DNA of 64,000 nucleotides, from contig JACKDE010000005.1 of assembly GCA_020633675.1 (NCBI GenBank), positions 465,865 through 529,864 of the forward strand, in the 5' to 3' direction. Positions within the stretch are counted from its first letter, which is position 1, and the number at the start of each line of letters is the position of its first letter. Under the pieces are notes generated by a model, which saw only the letters and a list, made by a program, of their open reading frames with translations, was not told the origin of the DNA and searched no databases. This document shows positions 44,370 through 52,912 of this stretch, piece after piece. The position numbers and the translations under genes are program-made. The DNA is from Deferribacteres bacterium. Its GTDB lineage: Bacteria; Zhuqueibacterota; Zhuqueibacteria; Zhuqueibacterales; Geothermadaptataceae.

Positions 44370-44403
44370 GCACGTGTTCTTAGAAAAAATAAAAGCATAA
44401 ACC

Positions 44404-44484
44404 GAGGTGGTCGACACCTGCGCCAATGCCGGCATTTCCAGGAAAGTCGCCCAGCTGCGGCCGTTGGGGCGTACCAAGGGATAA
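44404..44484 (+). pseudogene. Second copy of the rtcB 3' end (27 codons with stop)
   Basis: 81 bp aligned to 43681-43761 with no gap. Bases 1-65 are identical; the last 16 differ at five places, changing GCIKG-stop(TGA) to GRTKG-stop(TAA). No start codon or body, so it is the distal direct repeat of cassette C. The ligA promoter begins 9 bp after it. Confidence 0.92.
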
Positions 44485-44493
44485 CGCCCGATT

Positions 44494-44522
44494 TTGATAT
44501 GCACATTTCCAACATTTATTCA
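44494..44522 (+). promoter_or_regulatory. ligA promoter
   Basis: TTGATA (44494-44499), 17 bp, TATTCA (44517-44522), start near 44529, 24 nt before the GTG. It lies just outside the repeated rtcB tail, which suggests that the sequence after the second tail is the original downstream DNA. Confidence 0.45.
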
Positions 44523-44552
44523 TCGGCATAAATTGATTTTCGTGGAGAGAAT

Positions 44553-46565
44553 GTGACCCAAACCGAAGTCAGAAAAAAAATCACCGACCTGCGCGAACAG
44601 CTCAATTTGCACAGCTATCGCTATTACGTGCTCGATGATCCGGACATCACCGATGCTGAGTACGACCGGCTGTTTCGCGAATTGCAGCAACTCGAAGCGC
44701 AATACCCCGGGTTGGTGACGCCGGACTCGCCGACCCAGCGCGTGGGTGGTGCGCCGCTCAAAGGCTTCGAAACCGTCGAGCACCGCCAGCCGATGCTAAG
44801 CCTCGACAATGCGCTCAACGAGCAGGAAATGCGCGACTTTGACGCCCGTTTGCATCGTTTGCTTGAAATGGACGACCCATTCGAATACACCATCGAAGTG
44901 AAAATGGATGGCGTGGCTGTTGAACTGGTCTACATCAATGGCCTGCTTTCGATTGGCTCCACCCGCGGCGACGGCGTGACCGGCGAGGATATTACCGCTA
45001 ATCTCAAAACTATTCACTCGATTCCGCTGCGGTTGCGCGATGCTGAATTACCGGTGCCGGCACGCCTCGATGTGCGCGGCGAGGTGTATTACCCTACCGC
45101 TGCATTCAAAAAACTCAACGAAGAGCGCGAAAAAGCCGGTGAGCCGACCTTTGTCAATCCGCGCAATTCGGCCGCCGGCAGCCTGCGGCAACTCGACCCG
45201 AAACTGACCGCCAAACGCCCGCTCGATATTTATGTCTATGGCCTGGGCTATTCCGAAAACTCAACCCTGATTTCGCAATCGCAAGCACTGGCCGCGTTTA
45301 AAAAATGGGGCTTGCGCGTCAATCCGCTCACCAAAATCTGCCTCGGCATCGAAGAAGTGATTGCCGCGCATGCCGAATTTTTGGAATTGCGCCCCACACT
45401 GCCGTATGAAATCGACGGCGCAGTGATCAAGCTCAACAGCTTTGCACTGCAAGATCAGGCCGGCATTCGCAGCCGCAGCCCGCGCTGGGCCATCGCCTAC
45501 AAGTTTCCAGCGCAGCAGGAGACCACGCAGATAGAAAAGATTGTCGTGCAAGTCGGACGAACTGGCGCAATCACCCCGGTTGCTGTACTGCAGCCGATTA
45601 AAGTCGGTGGTGTTGAGGTGCGGCGCGCGACGTTGCACAACCAGGACGAGATCGACCGCAAGGATATCCGCATCGGTGACTGGGTGATCATCCAGCGCGC
45701 CGGCGACGTGATCCCGGAAGTGGTGAAGGTCATCACCTCGAAGCGCACTGGCAAAGAACAAAAATACACGCTGCCGGATACCTGTCCGGTATGTGACGCT
45801 CCGGTTGTGCGCATCGAGGACGAAGCAGTCGCGCGCTGCGAGAATGTTGCCTGTCCGGCGCAGGTGAAGGAGGTGATCCGCCATTTTGCCAGCAAGGGCG
45901 CGATGGATATCGAAGGTCTCGGCGAAAAGCTGGTCGATCAACTGGTCGAAAAAGAGCTGATCGCAAGCTACGCCGACCTCTATTTTCTAAAGCTGGAACA
46001 AATCGCTGACCTCGAGCGCATGGCGGAGAAGTCAGCGCAAAATCTGCTCGAAGGCATCGATAAAAGTCGGGACATTGCGCTCAACCGACTGATCTATGCA
46101 CTCGGCATCCGGCACGTCGGCGAGCATGTGGCGCGGGTGCTGGCCAACCATTTTGGCACGCTCGACAAGCTCAGCACAGCCAGCGAGGAAGAGCTGCAGG
46201 ACATCCACGAAGTTGGCCCGCAAGTGGCGCAGAGCGTCAACAAATTCTTTGCCGAGCCGCGCAACCAGCAAGTGCTCGAGCGGCTTTTTGCTGGTGGTGT
46301 CAAAGTCCAACAAAAGCTGGTGGACGAGCAAACCGAGCAAAAATTTGCCGGGATGACTTTCGTCTTTACCGGCGCGCTGGAAAAGTTTACCCGCGACGAA
46401 GCCGAGAAAATGGTGATGGACCGCGGCGGCCGGGCAGCCTCGTCGGTGAGCAAAAAAACCAATTATGTTGTAGCTGGCCCCGGCGCAGGCTCGAAGCTGG
46501 CAAAAGCCGAGCAGCTCGGTGTTGACGTTTTAACGGAAGATGAGTTTTTGGAGATGGTGGGATAA
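44553..46565 (+). CDS. ligA: NAD-dependent DNA ligase
   Basis: 670 aa from GTG with GTGGAGAGAAT upstream. Domains in order: Ia NAD-binding (HSYRYYVLDDPDITDAEYD), nucleotidyltransferase with the adenylated Lys117 in EVKMDG, OB fold, four-cysteine zinc finger (CPVC ... CENVAC at about residues 410-430), helix-hairpin-helix repeats and a C-terminal BRCT domain (FAGMTFVFTGALEKFTRDEAE). Complete and typical in length. Confidence 0.97.
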   Translation: MTQTEVRKKITDLREQLNLHSYRYYVLDDPDITDAEYDRLFRELQQLEAQYPGLVTPDSPTQRVGGAPLKGFETVEHRQPMLSLDNALNEQEMRDFDARLHRLLEMDDPFEYTIEVKMDGVAVELVYINGLLSIGSTRGDGVTGEDITANLKTIHSIPLRLRDAELPVPARLDVRGEVYYPTAAFKKLNEEREKAGEPTFVNPRNSAAGSLRQLDPKLTAKRPLDIYVYGLGYSENSTLISQSQALAAFKKWGLRVNPLTKICLGIEEVIAAHAEFLELRPTLPYEIDGAVIKLNSFALQDQAGIRSRSPRWAIAYKFPAQQETTQIEKIVVQVGRTGAITPVAVLQPIKVGGVEVRRATLHNQDEIDRKDIRIGDWVIIQRAGDVIPEVVKVITSKRTGKEQKYTLPDTCPVCDAPVVRIEDEAVARCENVACPAQVKEVIRHFASKGAMDIEGLGEKLVDQLVEKELIASYADLYFLKLEQIADLERMAEKSAQNLLEGIDKSRDIALNRLIYALGIRHVGEHVARVLANHFGTLDKLSTASEEELQDIHEVGPQVAQSVNKFFAEPRNQQVLERLFAGGVKVQQKLVDEQTEQKFAGMTFVFTGALEKFTRDEAEKMVMDRGGRAASSVSKKTNYVVAGPGAGSKLAKAEQLGVDVLTEDEFLEMVG

Positions 46566-46628
46566 ATCCAGGTTTGGTTGCCCTTGTAACCCAATATGTC
46601 ATCCTGCAAGGACCTATTTAGCAATAAA

Positions 46629-46677
46629 CAGGATATATTCGACAAAACAACTTCGTGATTTTATCGAATATATCCTG
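46629..46677. repeat. Perfect 14-bp inverted repeat between ligA and ytxH-like gene
   Basis: CAGGATATATTCGA (46629-46642) and its exact complement (46664-46677) enclose 21 nt. No U-tract, so not a standard terminator. Possible operator or dispersed palindrome; it lies 50 bp upstream of the YtxH gene. Confidence 0.6.
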
Positions 46678-46726
46678 ACTGGATGACAACAATAAAAATA
46701 TTCACATTAGGAAAAGGAGAGGTAAA

Positions 46727-47191
46727 ATGGCTGACAATGGAAGTGATTTTTTTAAGGGCTTTTTGTTTGGTGGTACGATTGGTGCAATTTTCGCATTGTT
46801 GTATGCTCCAAAATCCGGCAAAGAAACCCGTGAAGACATCAAACGCCGGTCGCAGGAATTGCTGGATGAAGCCGGAACGGCAGCGGGCAATGTGCGCGAG
46901 CATGCCGATCACATCATTGCAGAAGCCCGCAAAGAGGCGGAAAAGCTGCGCGATGAGGCCGAGCGCAAAATTGCTGAAGCCAGATTGAAAGCACATGAAT
47001 TGCTCGAAACCAGCAAATCGACCATCACCCACGTTGCGGACGAAGCGGTCGGCAAGGCACATGCAGTCGCCGACAAGGGCAAGGAAAAAATCCAAAAAGA
47101 GACCGGTCGCGTGAAAGACGCAGTTGCCAAAGGCGTGCAGGCTTACAAAGACGAAGTGACAGAAACCAATGCAAAAGAGAAAAAAAAGTAG
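46727..47191 (+). CDS. YtxH domain protein
   Basis: 154 aa with AAAAGGAGAGGTAAA before the ATG. Residues 7-30 (FFKGFLFGGTIGAIFALLYAP) are a membrane helix and PKSGKETREDIKRR is the YtxH signature; the remaining about 110 residues are a Lys/Glu/Ala-rich coiled coil. In Bacillus, YtxH is encoded with YtxG in a general-stress operon. The next gene is DUF948 (YtxG-like), so the pair is conserved here. Molecular role unknown; probably an envelope-stress protein. Confidence 0.85.
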   Translation: MADNGSDFFKGFLFGGTIGAIFALLYAPKSGKETREDIKRRSQELLDEAGTAAGNVREHADHIIAEARKEAEKLRDEAERKIAEARLKAHELLETSKSTITHVADEAVGKAHAVADKGKEKIQKETGRVKDAVAKGVQAYKDEVTETNAKEKKK

Positions 47192-47236
47192 AGTGGCGCG
47201 CGCCATTCTGACATTCTGACTTCCCAGGAGAATGAC

Positions 47237-47623
47237 ATGCTAATCGAAATCGCAGTTTCCGTCATCGCGCTTTGCTGCATCATCCTGACAACGGGCGTGA
47301 TTTCTGTGGCGATCAAAGCTCGGGCGACGCTCAACGAGGCGCACAAACTCATCGAACAGGTGCGGTTTCAAACAGCGCCGCTCGTCCACGATGCGACCCA
47401 GATTGCCGGAGATATTCGCTCTATCGTCAAAACGCTCGAGCGGGAAATGCCCAAAGTCGGTGACAGCCTTGATGCGCTGAAAGGCACTGCAATGGATATC
47501 CGCGAGTTTGAAACAATGTTGCGCGAACGCGTCGAGCGCCCGTTGCTCGATCTCACTTCGATCATTGCCGGGCTGTCGAAAGGTCTGGTGATTTTTTGGA
47601 GAACGTTGGTGCATCGCCGATGA
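47237..47623 (+). CDS. DUF948 (YtxG-like) membrane protein
   Basis: 128 aa with CCCAGGAGAATGAC before the ATG. N-terminal helix (residues 2-26, IEIAVSVIALCCIILTTGVISVA) then a long amphipathic helix (ARATLNEAHKLIEQVRFQTAPLV) as in DUF948/YtxG proteins. It follows the YtxH gene by 45 bp and forms the same two-gene stress module. The stop overlaps the ATG of a 31-codon frame (ATGA). Confidence 0.78.
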   Translation: MLIEIAVSVIALCCIILTTGVISVAIKARATLNEAHKLIEQVRFQTAPLVHDATQIAGDIRSIVKTLEREMPKVGDSLDALKGTAMDIREFETMLRERVERPLLDLTSIIAGLSKGLVIFWRTLVHRR

Positions 47624-47715
47624 AACGAATTCGCAACAGTCCTTTCTGTGCGTTCATTCTGACCTTGGGGCTTCATCTTGTTGGTTCACTAAAGTGCACA
47701 CGCTCAAAAGGATAG
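47620..47715 (+). CDS. Possible 31-aa peptide coupled to the DUF948 gene
   Basis: ATG 47620 overlaps the DUF948 stop as ATGA. The product MKRIRNSPFCAFILTLGLHL... has a basic start and a short hydrophobic stretch, like a tiny signal or membrane peptide. Support is only the coupling and composition. Confidence 0.3.
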   Translation: MKRIRNSPFCAFILTLGLHLVGSLKCTRSKG

Positions 47716-47724
47716 AAAGCGAAT

Positions 47725-48558
47725 ATGCCTTTATCACATTCCGAAATCAAAGAACGGTTGGACTGGGTTGCGCCGCTGATCCGCGCAGCGGGGAAAGTTG
47801 TGCTGGAATACTACGGCAGCGCAACCCAGGTTCACTGGAAAGCCCCAAACGAGCCGGTCACAGCGGCCGACCACGCCAGCAATGAATTGATCATCGAAAA
47901 AATCACCAAAGCCTTCCCCAACGAAGCCATTCTTTCAGAAGAGTCGAAAGAGAACAAAAACCGCTTTGAGCGTGAACTCACCTGGATCATCGATCCGATG
48001 GACGGCACCAAAGAGTTCATCAATCGCAATGGCGAATTTTCGGTCATGATCGGATTGGCTGAGAAGGGCGAACCGGTTTTAGGGGCTGTGTACCAGCCAA
48101 CTGGGGAGCTGCTCTACCTCGGTGCTCCCGGCGTGGGCGCAACGCTCGAACAGGGTGGCAGCAAGCACGGGCTGTACGTCTCGACGCGTACTCAGGTCAG
48201 CCGTTTCAAGCTGGTGGTCAGCCGCTCCCACCTCGAGCCGGCTGTCGAGGATATCAAACACAAGCTCGGCATCAAAGAGTTACTGCAATGTGGTAGCGCA
48301 GGTTTGAAGTGCGGATTGATTGCCCGTGGTGATTATGATCTGTACATTCACAACAGTCCGCACACCAAGCTGTGGGATAGCTGTGCGCCGCAAGCCATTC
48401 TCGAGGCAGCAGGCGGCGTGTTCACGGATGTGCGTGGCGAGAGATTGAGCTATCTGCGACCTGACGTGCACAACCTCAACGGGCTGCTGGTGAGCAACGG
48501 CGCTGCCCACTCTCAGATTGTGCAGGCGATTCAGGAGTATTTGCAGATGCAGAAATGA
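47725..48558 (+). CDS. CysQ/inositol monophosphatase family phosphatase
   Basis: 277 aa with AAAGGATAGAAAGC before the ATG. Metal and phosphate motifs of the FIG superfamily: ILSEES (first Glu), WIIDPMDGTKEFI (D-P-x-D-G-T), LWDSCAPQAILEAAGG (second W-D). The TKEFINRNGEFSV segment is typical of CysQ, the 3'(2'),5'-bisphosphate nucleotidase that recycles PAP and limits lithium toxicity; histidinol-phosphatase or inositol phosphatase activity cannot be excluded. Probably in a run with the ytx-like genes. Confidence 0.87.
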   Translation: MPLSHSEIKERLDWVAPLIRAAGKVVLEYYGSATQVHWKAPNEPVTAADHASNELIIEKITKAFPNEAILSEESKENKNRFERELTWIIDPMDGTKEFINRNGEFSVMIGLAEKGEPVLGAVYQPTGELLYLGAPGVGATLEQGGSKHGLYVSTRTQVSRFKLVVSRSHLEPAVEDIKHKLGIKELLQCGSAGLKCGLIARGDYDLYIHNSPHTKLWDSCAPQAILEAAGGVFTDVRGERLSYLRPDVHNLNGLLVSNGAAHSQIVQAIQEYLQMQK

Positions 48559-48671
48559 AGCGGAATCAAACCGCTTTAACCTGAATTACTTATAAATTTT
48601 GACTCAAAGGCGCCAATAATCTATTTTTTTGCGTGTTCGCGTCTTGGCAGTTTTTGAATGATTCAGTCCAA

Positions 48672-48708
48672 AACAAAAAAGGACGCATGCTTATCAACAT
48701 GTGTCCTT
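48672..48708 (-). terminator. Intrinsic terminator of the dienelactone hydrolase gene
   Basis: Minus strand AAGGACACATG (48708-48698), 8-nt loop, CATGCGTCCTT (48689-48679) with one G-U, then a U-rich tail to 48672. It lies 37 bp after the stop at 48745. Confidence 0.8.
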
Positions 48709-48744
48709 ATCGTGCTGAGTGCAGCATCGTAAAGATCGTATGCA

Positions 48745-49554
48745 CTATTTTATTTTCGCCAAAATTTTCATCCAGCGCTGCCACCCGGCTTCCCGGCCGG
48801 CTTTATTGGCTTCGGAAGCATCCGCTTGTTCTCCCGCGCGCATGAAACCGTGCCCGGCACCTTCATAAACCACAGGCTCATATTTTTTTCCTGCCGCTTT
48901 CATCTGCATCTCAATTTCCGGAATGCTTGCATTGACACGATTATCATTACCGCCGTAAAAGCCATAAACCGGGCAGTGAATCGCAGCGATTGCGTTGGAA
49001 TCCGGGCCGGTGCCATAAAAAACAAAAGCCGCAGATAAGTCCTTGCGTTCGGTCGCAAACCGGAAAGTTTGGCTGCCGCCCCAGCAAAACCCAGACACCA
49101 CAATTTTGCCATTCGCTGCCGCCAGGTTTTTAGCATAATCCGCCACGGCATTGAGGTCTGCCGTAATTTGCTCCTGCGATATCTTGTAGAGCGCGTCGCG
49201 TGCGGCATTGCGATCAGCAAAATCGCTGGTCTTGCCACCTTCCGGGCCCATGCCAGAGAGCAGATCCGGGGCAATCGCAATATAGCCCGCTTCTGCAAGC
49301 TGATCCGCCAGACCACGCACCCAGTCGGTCAGCCCGCGATTTTCGTGGATGACCAGCACAGCCGTCGCCTTGCCCGAGACCTCAGGGTAGACCACAAAAC
49401 TGTGCACGGTGCGATCGCTTTGCTTGATTTGCACCCACTCATGGTGGCGCGGCGATTCATTCAGACGCTGCAGCGCTGCATCTTGTGCGCATAGTGGCGA
49501 AAGGAAAAATGTCACTGTGACAAACGACAAACACGCTTTTTTAACTAAATTCAT
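48745..49554 (-). CDS. Exported dienelactone hydrolase family protein
   Basis: 269 aa with a signal peptide (residues 1-23, ending LCAQDA). The fold is alpha/beta hydrolase with the DLH-type nucleophile Cys in VVSGFCWGGSQTF, Asp in YGGNDNRV and His in GAGHGFMR. LVIHENRGL is the oxyanion region. Such exported DLH proteins cleave esters or lactones; the real substrate is unknown. Monocistronic with its own terminator. Confidence 0.9.
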   Translation of the reverse strand: MNLVKKACLSFVTVTFFLSPLCAQDAALQRLNESPRHHEWVQIKQSDRTVHSFVVYPEVSGKATAVLVIHENRGLTDWVRGLADQLAEAGYIAIAPDLLSGMGPEGGKTSDFADRNAARDALYKISQEQITADLNAVADYAKNLAAANGKIVVSGFCWGGSQTFRFATERKDLSAAFVFYGTGPDSNAIAAIHCPVYGFYGGNDNRVNASIPEIEMQMKAAGKKYEPVVYEGAGHGFMRAGEQADASEANKAGREAGWQRWMKILAKIK

Positions 49555-50115
49555 ACGGCCCTCTTTTTAGGTAAATCCGGTTGCTTATTAACATTTCGCA
49601 CTCTATCGAAGCGGCGCACATGCAAAAATGTCTTAAAATCATTGTTCTATGTTGTTTCAAGTGGGTGCACGCTCATCATCGCACCACTGAATCGATGATT
49701 GATTATCTTGAACAATTCTCTTTTGCTCTTTTTTCTCTGCGTATTTGCGCTCGGCGTATCTCGTCTCATCTCAGCGGTGCATCGGCGAGCTGTTTTGCAG
49801 ATTTGGATTTTATCGCGCAACCAAAGCTATGCCTTCTTTTTTGTGCGCAAAAAAGAAGCAAAAAACGCTTCGGCTGCCGAAATTTGGCTACATTTTCAGC
49901 ATCGCTTCCGGCCGCATTTTAACTCGCTGCGCTCAAACAGAAAATGCGTCTTTTCGAAAGCGAAACTGAAAATGCTTCACGCCAAATTTCCAAGGCCGAA
50001 AAGAGAAGACAAGAGAGGAATTCTCAAATTGAAGGTGGGATTATACCCACAAAAATCGACATAGAGCTAAATCATTGTTCTTTCACTGGTGTTTCTTCTC
50101 CGACTGTTACTGGAT
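49555..50115. other. 561-bp intergenic region with palindromes
   Basis: No gene can be supported on either strand. It contains CTTCTTTTTT-GTGCGC-AAAAAAGAAG (49833-49858, 10-bp stem), directly followed by GAAGC...GCTTC, and a small GTGGG-CCCAC hairpin at 50035-50050. The first could end transcripts in either direction. Plus-strand frames here are low-complexity and lack ribosome sites. Confidence 0.4.
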
Positions 50116-51351
50116 TTATACTTGCAATCCGTTTTGCATGATTTCGAGTACTGTGTGCAACAATACATTGCAGCCTTTTTCGACATCTTGCCAGTGCGAC
50201 CATTCGTCCGGGGCATGGCTGATACCACCGACACTGGGAATAAAAATCATACCGGTCGGCACAACTTTGGTGAAAAACTGGGCATCATGGCCGGCGCCGC
50301 TCGGCATAAGGATATAGTCATAGCCCAACTCATTGGTTTTCGCTTCAATACGCTGCATCACTTCCGGCGAACAGATCGCAGGCTCCAGCCAGCTCAGTTC
50401 CTCGTACTCGAACATCAGCCTATGGCGGCGGGCGATAGCCGACAGCACTTTGCGGCAGCTGCTGGCGAGGTTGAGCATCACCTCTTGCGACATATCCCGT
50501 CCAACCAGTGTGAACTCCACTTCACCGGGGATGGTGTGCGGAAATCCGGGCTTAAGCTCGAGCCGACCAATGGTCAAGCGGCTTTTATCCGTGCCATCTT
50601 CTTCGATAATGCGCTGGATTTCATGTGCAAAATCAGCGACGCCAGTAAAGGCATCGCTGCGCATATCCATCGGCGCCGTGCCGGCGTGATCCGCCTTGCC
50701 GATCAATCGCACCAGCCAGGTAAACACCCCGGAAATGCCTTCGACAACACCAATGGATTTGCCTTCCGCTTCCAGTATCGGCCCCTGCTCGATGTGCAGT
50801 TCGAGATAGGCTAACATCGACTCCGGCTCCCGGCGACTGTGCAAAAGATTCCGTTCGTTTAGTCCACAAGCATTCATTGCATCGAGCAAGGACTCCCCCG
50901 CCGGATCGTGTGCGTGCTGCACCCAGTCTGGCGTCAATCCCCCTGTGATAGCCATTGCGCCGAGCATGCCGCCAAACCGTCCTTCTTCTTCACTGGTGCC
51001 AATCACTTCGATCGGATTGTTCAAGGGAATGTTATTTTCCTGAATGATACGGATGCACTCCAGGCCGGCGATGACGCCGAGCGCACCATCAAACATACCA
51101 CCACGCGGAACCGTATCAAGATGCGAGCCAATGAGAATAGCCTGCCTGTCCGGATCGCCGTAACGCCCGATGATATTGCCGGCTCCGTCCATATAAGACT
51201 GCATGTCCAGCTTGATCAATTGTTCGGTCAGCCATTTGCGCGCTTCCAGGTCGGCCTTGCTGAAAGCTTGCCGGTAAATGCCGTGATCTTCCTCGCAATA
51301 CCCGATTTTAGCCAACGCGTAGAGGTCCTGCTCAATCCTGTCGATATTCAC
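50116..51351 (-). CDS. M20 family amidohydrolase (N-carbamoyl-L-amino-acid hydrolase/allantoate amidohydrolase type)
   Basis: 411 aa. Two-metal peptidase fold with the ligands in GSHLDTVPRGGMFDGALGV (His, Asp), GTSEEEGRFGGML (Glu pair), HIEQGPILE (His) and the C-terminal SGAGHDAQFF (His). The central dimerisation domain carries GKADHAGTAPMDMRSDA. This signature set is that of the hydantoinase/carbamoylase group, which cleaves N-carbamoyl amino acids or allantoate or ureidoglycolate. No purine-degradation genes are adjacent, so the substrate stays open. Confidence 0.88.
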   Translation of the reverse strand: MNIDRIEQDLYALAKIGYCEEDHGIYRQAFSKADLEARKWLTEQLIKLDMQSYMDGAGNIIGRYGDPDRQAILIGSHLDTVPRGGMFDGALGVIAGLECIRIIQENNIPLNNPIEVIGTSEEEGRFGGMLGAMAITGGLTPDWVQHAHDPAGESLLDAMNACGLNERNLLHSRREPESMLAYLELHIEQGPILEAEGKSIGVVEGISGVFTWLVRLIGKADHAGTAPMDMRSDAFTGVADFAHEIQRIIEEDGTDKSRLTIGRLELKPGFPHTIPGEVEFTLVGRDMSQEVMLNLASSCRKVLSAIARRHRLMFEYEELSWLEPAICSPEVMQRIEAKTNELGYDYILMPSGAGHDAQFFTKVVPTGMIFIPSVGGISHAPDEWSHWQDVEKGCNVLLHTVLEIMQNGLQV

Positions 51352-51393
51352 TGAATATGAGATAGAAATGCCCTCTCGATTTTATGGAAAATT

Positions 51394-52632
51394 CTATTTG
51401 GACTTTTCGTTTGTATCTGTAGCTGCCTGATAAATCTTGCGCAGAAGCGCTTCCTGTGCCGGTGTCATTTCCTGTTTTCTGCGTTGCATCACCGCTCGTG
51501 CTGTTTCGAGCGCTTTTTCGATTTGGTATTTTTCCGAACCTTCACCGCCCCCCCATGTAAAGGACGGAATATGCTTTGGCGGATAGCCTGCACCGAATAC
51601 ATTGCAGCACGTACCAACCACAGTACCTGTATTGAACATGGTGTTGATGCCGGTCTTCGAGTGATCGCCCATAAAAAGACCGACAAACATCGAACCGCTA
51701 TCCACCATTTCGTTATTGATATAGACACGCACTGATTTATAATTATTCTTCAAATCGCTGTTATTGGTATCTGCTCCCAGGTTGGTCCACTCGCCCAGAT
51801 AGGCGTGTCCCAAGAAACCTTCGTGCTGCTTGTTGGCAAATCCGTGTAAAATGGAGCCTTCCACTTCGCCACCAACTTTGCAAACATCGCCAATCGTGGT
51901 GCCGCCATATATTTTTGCGCCAATTTTAATTGTTGTGTCCTTGCCGATGAAAGCAGGGCCTTCGATAACAGCATTGGCCATCACTTTCGCGCCCTCTGAA
52001 ATATACACCGGCCCGGCCTCGCCATCGATGACTACGCCTGGGTACAGCATGGCATCGATCCCGATGTGAATATTCTCCTGCGCCAGCAAAGTCACATTTT
52101 GGTACAGCTTGCCCAAAATCTGGCCCCCACGGCCAACAAAGTCAAAATCATCACGAATCTGTTCGGCGTTCAGGTGCACCAAATCCCACGGATAGGAAAG
52201 CAGAATGCCTTTGACCGGAAATGCCGGCAATCCGGCAAAGGTCTCTTCCGAAAACAGATCATCTGCACCGAATTGAAGCCTTTTTAAATCGGCTTTTTTC
52301 AAATAACCCCCAACGCAAACGCCATCCACGTGGAAGGTGACGCTGCGGTCAAAAACATCCGGCAGATCTTCCTGCAAAATGAAGCGGCTGTTGATAAAAA
52401 CAGCACCGCTTTCCGGCGATGGGCTGGCATTGGCATCGATGCGCGTATCGACCAATACCTCTGCCATATCACGCCGCACAAAATAGCGAATGCGGTGGCC
52501 CGGAAAGCGCCGAATCATTTTGCGGGAAAGGCTCAGCATGCCGCAGCGCAGCTCATGCACAGGCCGAGTTAGGGTCAGCGGATAAAATTGTATTGCTTTA
52601 TCATCTTCATAAATGCATAAATCGTATTTCAT
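51394..52632 (-). CDS. Putative sugar nucleotidyltransferase with left-handed beta-helix (GlmU-like)
   Basis: 412 aa from ATG 52632, AGAGGAG 8 nt upstream. The N-terminal about 170 residues (IYEDDKAIQFYPLTLTRPVHELRCG) are the atypical NTP_transf_4 domain common in FCB genomes, which lacks a classical GlmU G-x-G-T-R motif. Residues about 185-370 form hexapeptide repeats of a left-handed beta-helix (IGIDAMLYPGVVID, IGKDTTIKIGAKIYGG). It is usually annotated as a glucose-1-phosphate thymidylyltransferase or GlmU-like protein. The gene is alone, with a 43-bp gap to the amidohydrolase. Confidence 0.83.
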   Translation of the reverse strand: MKYDLCIYEDDKAIQFYPLTLTRPVHELRCGMLSLSRKMIRRFPGHRIRYFVRRDMAEVLVDTRIDANASPSPESGAVFINSRFILQEDLPDVFDRSVTFHVDGVCVGGYLKKADLKRLQFGADDLFSEETFAGLPAFPVKGILLSYPWDLVHLNAEQIRDDFDFVGRGGQILGKLYQNVTLLAQENIHIGIDAMLYPGVVIDGEAGPVYISEGAKVMANAVIEGPAFIGKDTTIKIGAKIYGGTTIGDVCKVGGEVEGSILHGFANKQHEGFLGHAYLGEWTNLGADTNNSDLKNNYKSVRVYINNEMVDSGSMFVGLFMGDHSKTGINTMFNTGTVVGTCCNVFGAGYPPKHIPSFTWGGGEGSEKYQIEKALETARAVMQRRKQEMTPAQEALLRKIYQAATDTNEKSK

Positions 52633-52765
52633 CGTCAACTCCTCTGACTATTATCTTGCTTGATAAAACATTGAGTTTACAAAAAAAAATTCACTTTAAA
52701 ACCAGTTTTAAGAAAAACATTTTTTTCCTGAATCCATACTGCGTGCCGCTTCCACTGTTGCTGGC

Positions 52766-52900
52766 TCATTGCTGTGCACGTGCAAAGTTTGTCACACGGT
52801 TCACCCGCGAAATCAGCTCGAGCGAAGTGCCGGACATCAAGGCAACGCCGATGTGCCCTGCATCTTCCTGCAAGCCAAAAAGTGACATAGCATGAGGCAT
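52766..52900 (-). CDS. Possible 44-aa peptide after the sugar kinase gene
   Basis: The frame is the same as that of the sugar kinase: after the kinase stop at 52913 it continues open from ATG 52900 to 52766. The peptide (MSLFGLQEDAGHIGVALMSG... inside) has weak similarity by eye to the MSGTS opening of AnmK-type kinases. It could be a small gene, a read-through tail or a remnant. No good ribosome site. Confidence 0.25.
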   Translation of the reverse strand: MPHAMSLFGLQEDAGHIGVALMSGTSLELISRVNRVTNFARAQQ

Positions 52901-52912
52901 TTTCGGTATGGC

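Larger units (their letters stand above)
43762..44484 (+). mobile_element. Putative cassette C: DUF433/DUF5615 module plus second rtcB tail
   Basis: 723 bp between the end of rtcB and the end of a repeated rtcB 3' end. It carries two plus-strand genes (43783-44016, 44019-44369) and then 81 bp matching the rtcB end, of which the first 65 are identical. Same plan as the two glyS cassettes. Only 21 bp separate the rtcB stop from the first cargo ATG and no promoter fits there, so the pair probably depends on rtcB transcription. No recombinase. Confidence 0.65.

Noticed and set aside
49581..50141. Several plus-strand frames in the 49.6-50.1 kb gap
   Set aside because: Overlapping, Phe/Arg-rich and low-complexity, without ribosome sites; better explained by palindromes and A/T runs.
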